A DNA stretch of 64,000 bases, taken from Isoetes taiwanensis. Its lineage: Eukaryota; Streptophyta; Lycopodiopsida; Isoetales; Isoetaceae. Positions 63,493 to 64,000 of the stretch are shown here, piece by piece; positions within the stretch are counted from its first letter, which is position 1; every line of letters starts with the position of its first letter. A model generated the notes under the pieces. That model was not told the DNA's origin, did not search any database, and was given only the letters and a program-made list of their open reading frames with translations. The stretch spans positions 62,001 through 126,000 of the forward strand of contig JAJEKV010000585.1 in the NCBI GenBank assembly GCA_021234155.1, read 5' to 3'. The position numbers and the translations under genes are program-made.

Positions 63493-64000
63493 TGTGACGC
63501 TCCCAGAATATATACGACCCTCGGACGTATACATACGGGGACTTTCCCCTCCCATGGCGATCATCTCACCATGAGCAGGGCCCTCCGTCTATTTCGGGCC
63601 ATCTATGAAATGAGGCCCGAAGAAGGACACGAAGGGGTCATTCGGCCCACGCCTTCAATGGGACTCCTACGTCGCGGAAGCATGAATACAAGGGTTAGCA
63701 CACAGCACGAATATACATAAATAACCACCACGAAGGGTGGCGCATCCATCCAAAATACCAACGGCATAGAATATGCATCTAATCCTAAGAAAACACCCAA
63801 ACCCTGAGGTTCTACCGGCTCGGACTCCGTGGGGATCGTCGGTGACGGCCGGGCCTCAAGAGATCAGCCAGGACCGATTCTTGGCATGGCGTTGGTGGCA
63901 TAGAACATTGGCTAGGGTTGTCCACTCCATCCGCCCCTCCCGTGCACACTTTGCGGATGGGTCAATTCATGCTATGGCTTTGCTATAGCCTTCCCGGAGA
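63493..64000 (-). repeat. Chromovirus-family LTR, reverse orientation, cut by window end
   Basis: TGTGACGCTCCCAGAATATATACG is the reverse complement of the 3' LTR end (CGTATATTTAGCAGGGAGCGTCACA, with differences). CCACTCCATCCGCCCCTCCC and GCACACTTTGCGGATGGG follow in the expected reversed order. A third family member in the window. Confidence 0.88.

Noticed and set aside
1-64000. CRISPR arrays, bacterial operons, rRNA
   Set aside because: No spaced identical short repeats with unique spacers and no rRNA signature; introns and retroelements show a plant nuclear genome.

Overview
The window looks like repeat-dominated nuclear DNA of a land plant. It has spliced genes with GT...AG introns, LTR retrotransposons primed by the plant initiator tRNA-Met (PBS TGGTATC...), Ty3/gypsy, Ty1/copia, L1-type LINEs, tRNA-derived SINEs, MITEs and pentanucleotide microsatellites. 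No intact single-copy host gene is recognised with confidence. The lineage cannot be settled from sequence alone; a fern, lycophyte, gymnosperm or other large plant genome would fit. Many coding frames are broken by one-base changes in homopolymer runs, so part of the apparent decay may be assembly error.

Layout. 1-13285: a chromovirus (Ty3/gypsy with a chromodomain). Its 5' LTR is cut by the window start and its 3' LTR is complete (11649-13285). It carries about 4 kb of extra sequence between PBS and gag. The first part of that cargo (1612-2693) encodes a histone H3-like protein, with the H3 tail motif MARTKQT.RK at one end and a frameshifted H3 histone fold at the other. The second part (3376-5035) has its own TATA box and an unidentified decayed coding region. 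gag, protease, RT, RNase H, integrase and chromodomain follow (5313-10790). A 0.7-kb foreign repeat block splits the integrase zinc finger.

13286-about 23700: a large, probably mobile unit. A spliced DDE-type transposase gene on + (13287-16251) faces a multi-exon locus on - (23096-18327). The minus-strand exons encode a coiled coil with a RING-like finger, an FCP1/NIF-like phosphatase domain and a complete Ulp1-type (C48) SUMO-protease domain. Both loci have an intron rich in GTGGTT motifs on the sense strand. The chromovirus sits in or next to the 5' part of the transposase gene. 23700-32470: a second, Tat-like Ty3/gypsy element lacking its 5' end, with extra coding-like sequence (coiled coil, antisense ORF) between pol and a 3' LTR. 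The arrangement suggests three-level nesting.

32470-64000: AT-rich sequence, a possible decayed multi-exon gene (35.3-36.9 kb, -), and a 4-kb higher-order tandem array (38.4-42.4 kb) containing repeated perfect heat-shock-element-like motifs, two SINE copies and a LINE with a target-site duplication. After these come LINE pieces (43.2, 43.7, 46.5, 48.0-49.3, 52.65-54.1, 58.1-58.6, 62.75-63.2 kb), two oppositely oriented copia fragments (54.8-56.3 + and 58.5-60.2 -), three MITE/foldback elements and two further LTR fragments related to the chromovirus (57.5-58.05 + and 63.49-64.0 -).

The most notable observation is the histone H3-like gene inside a chromovirus. The RING/phosphatase/Ulp1 locus facing a transposase comes second, and the heat-shock-element array third.
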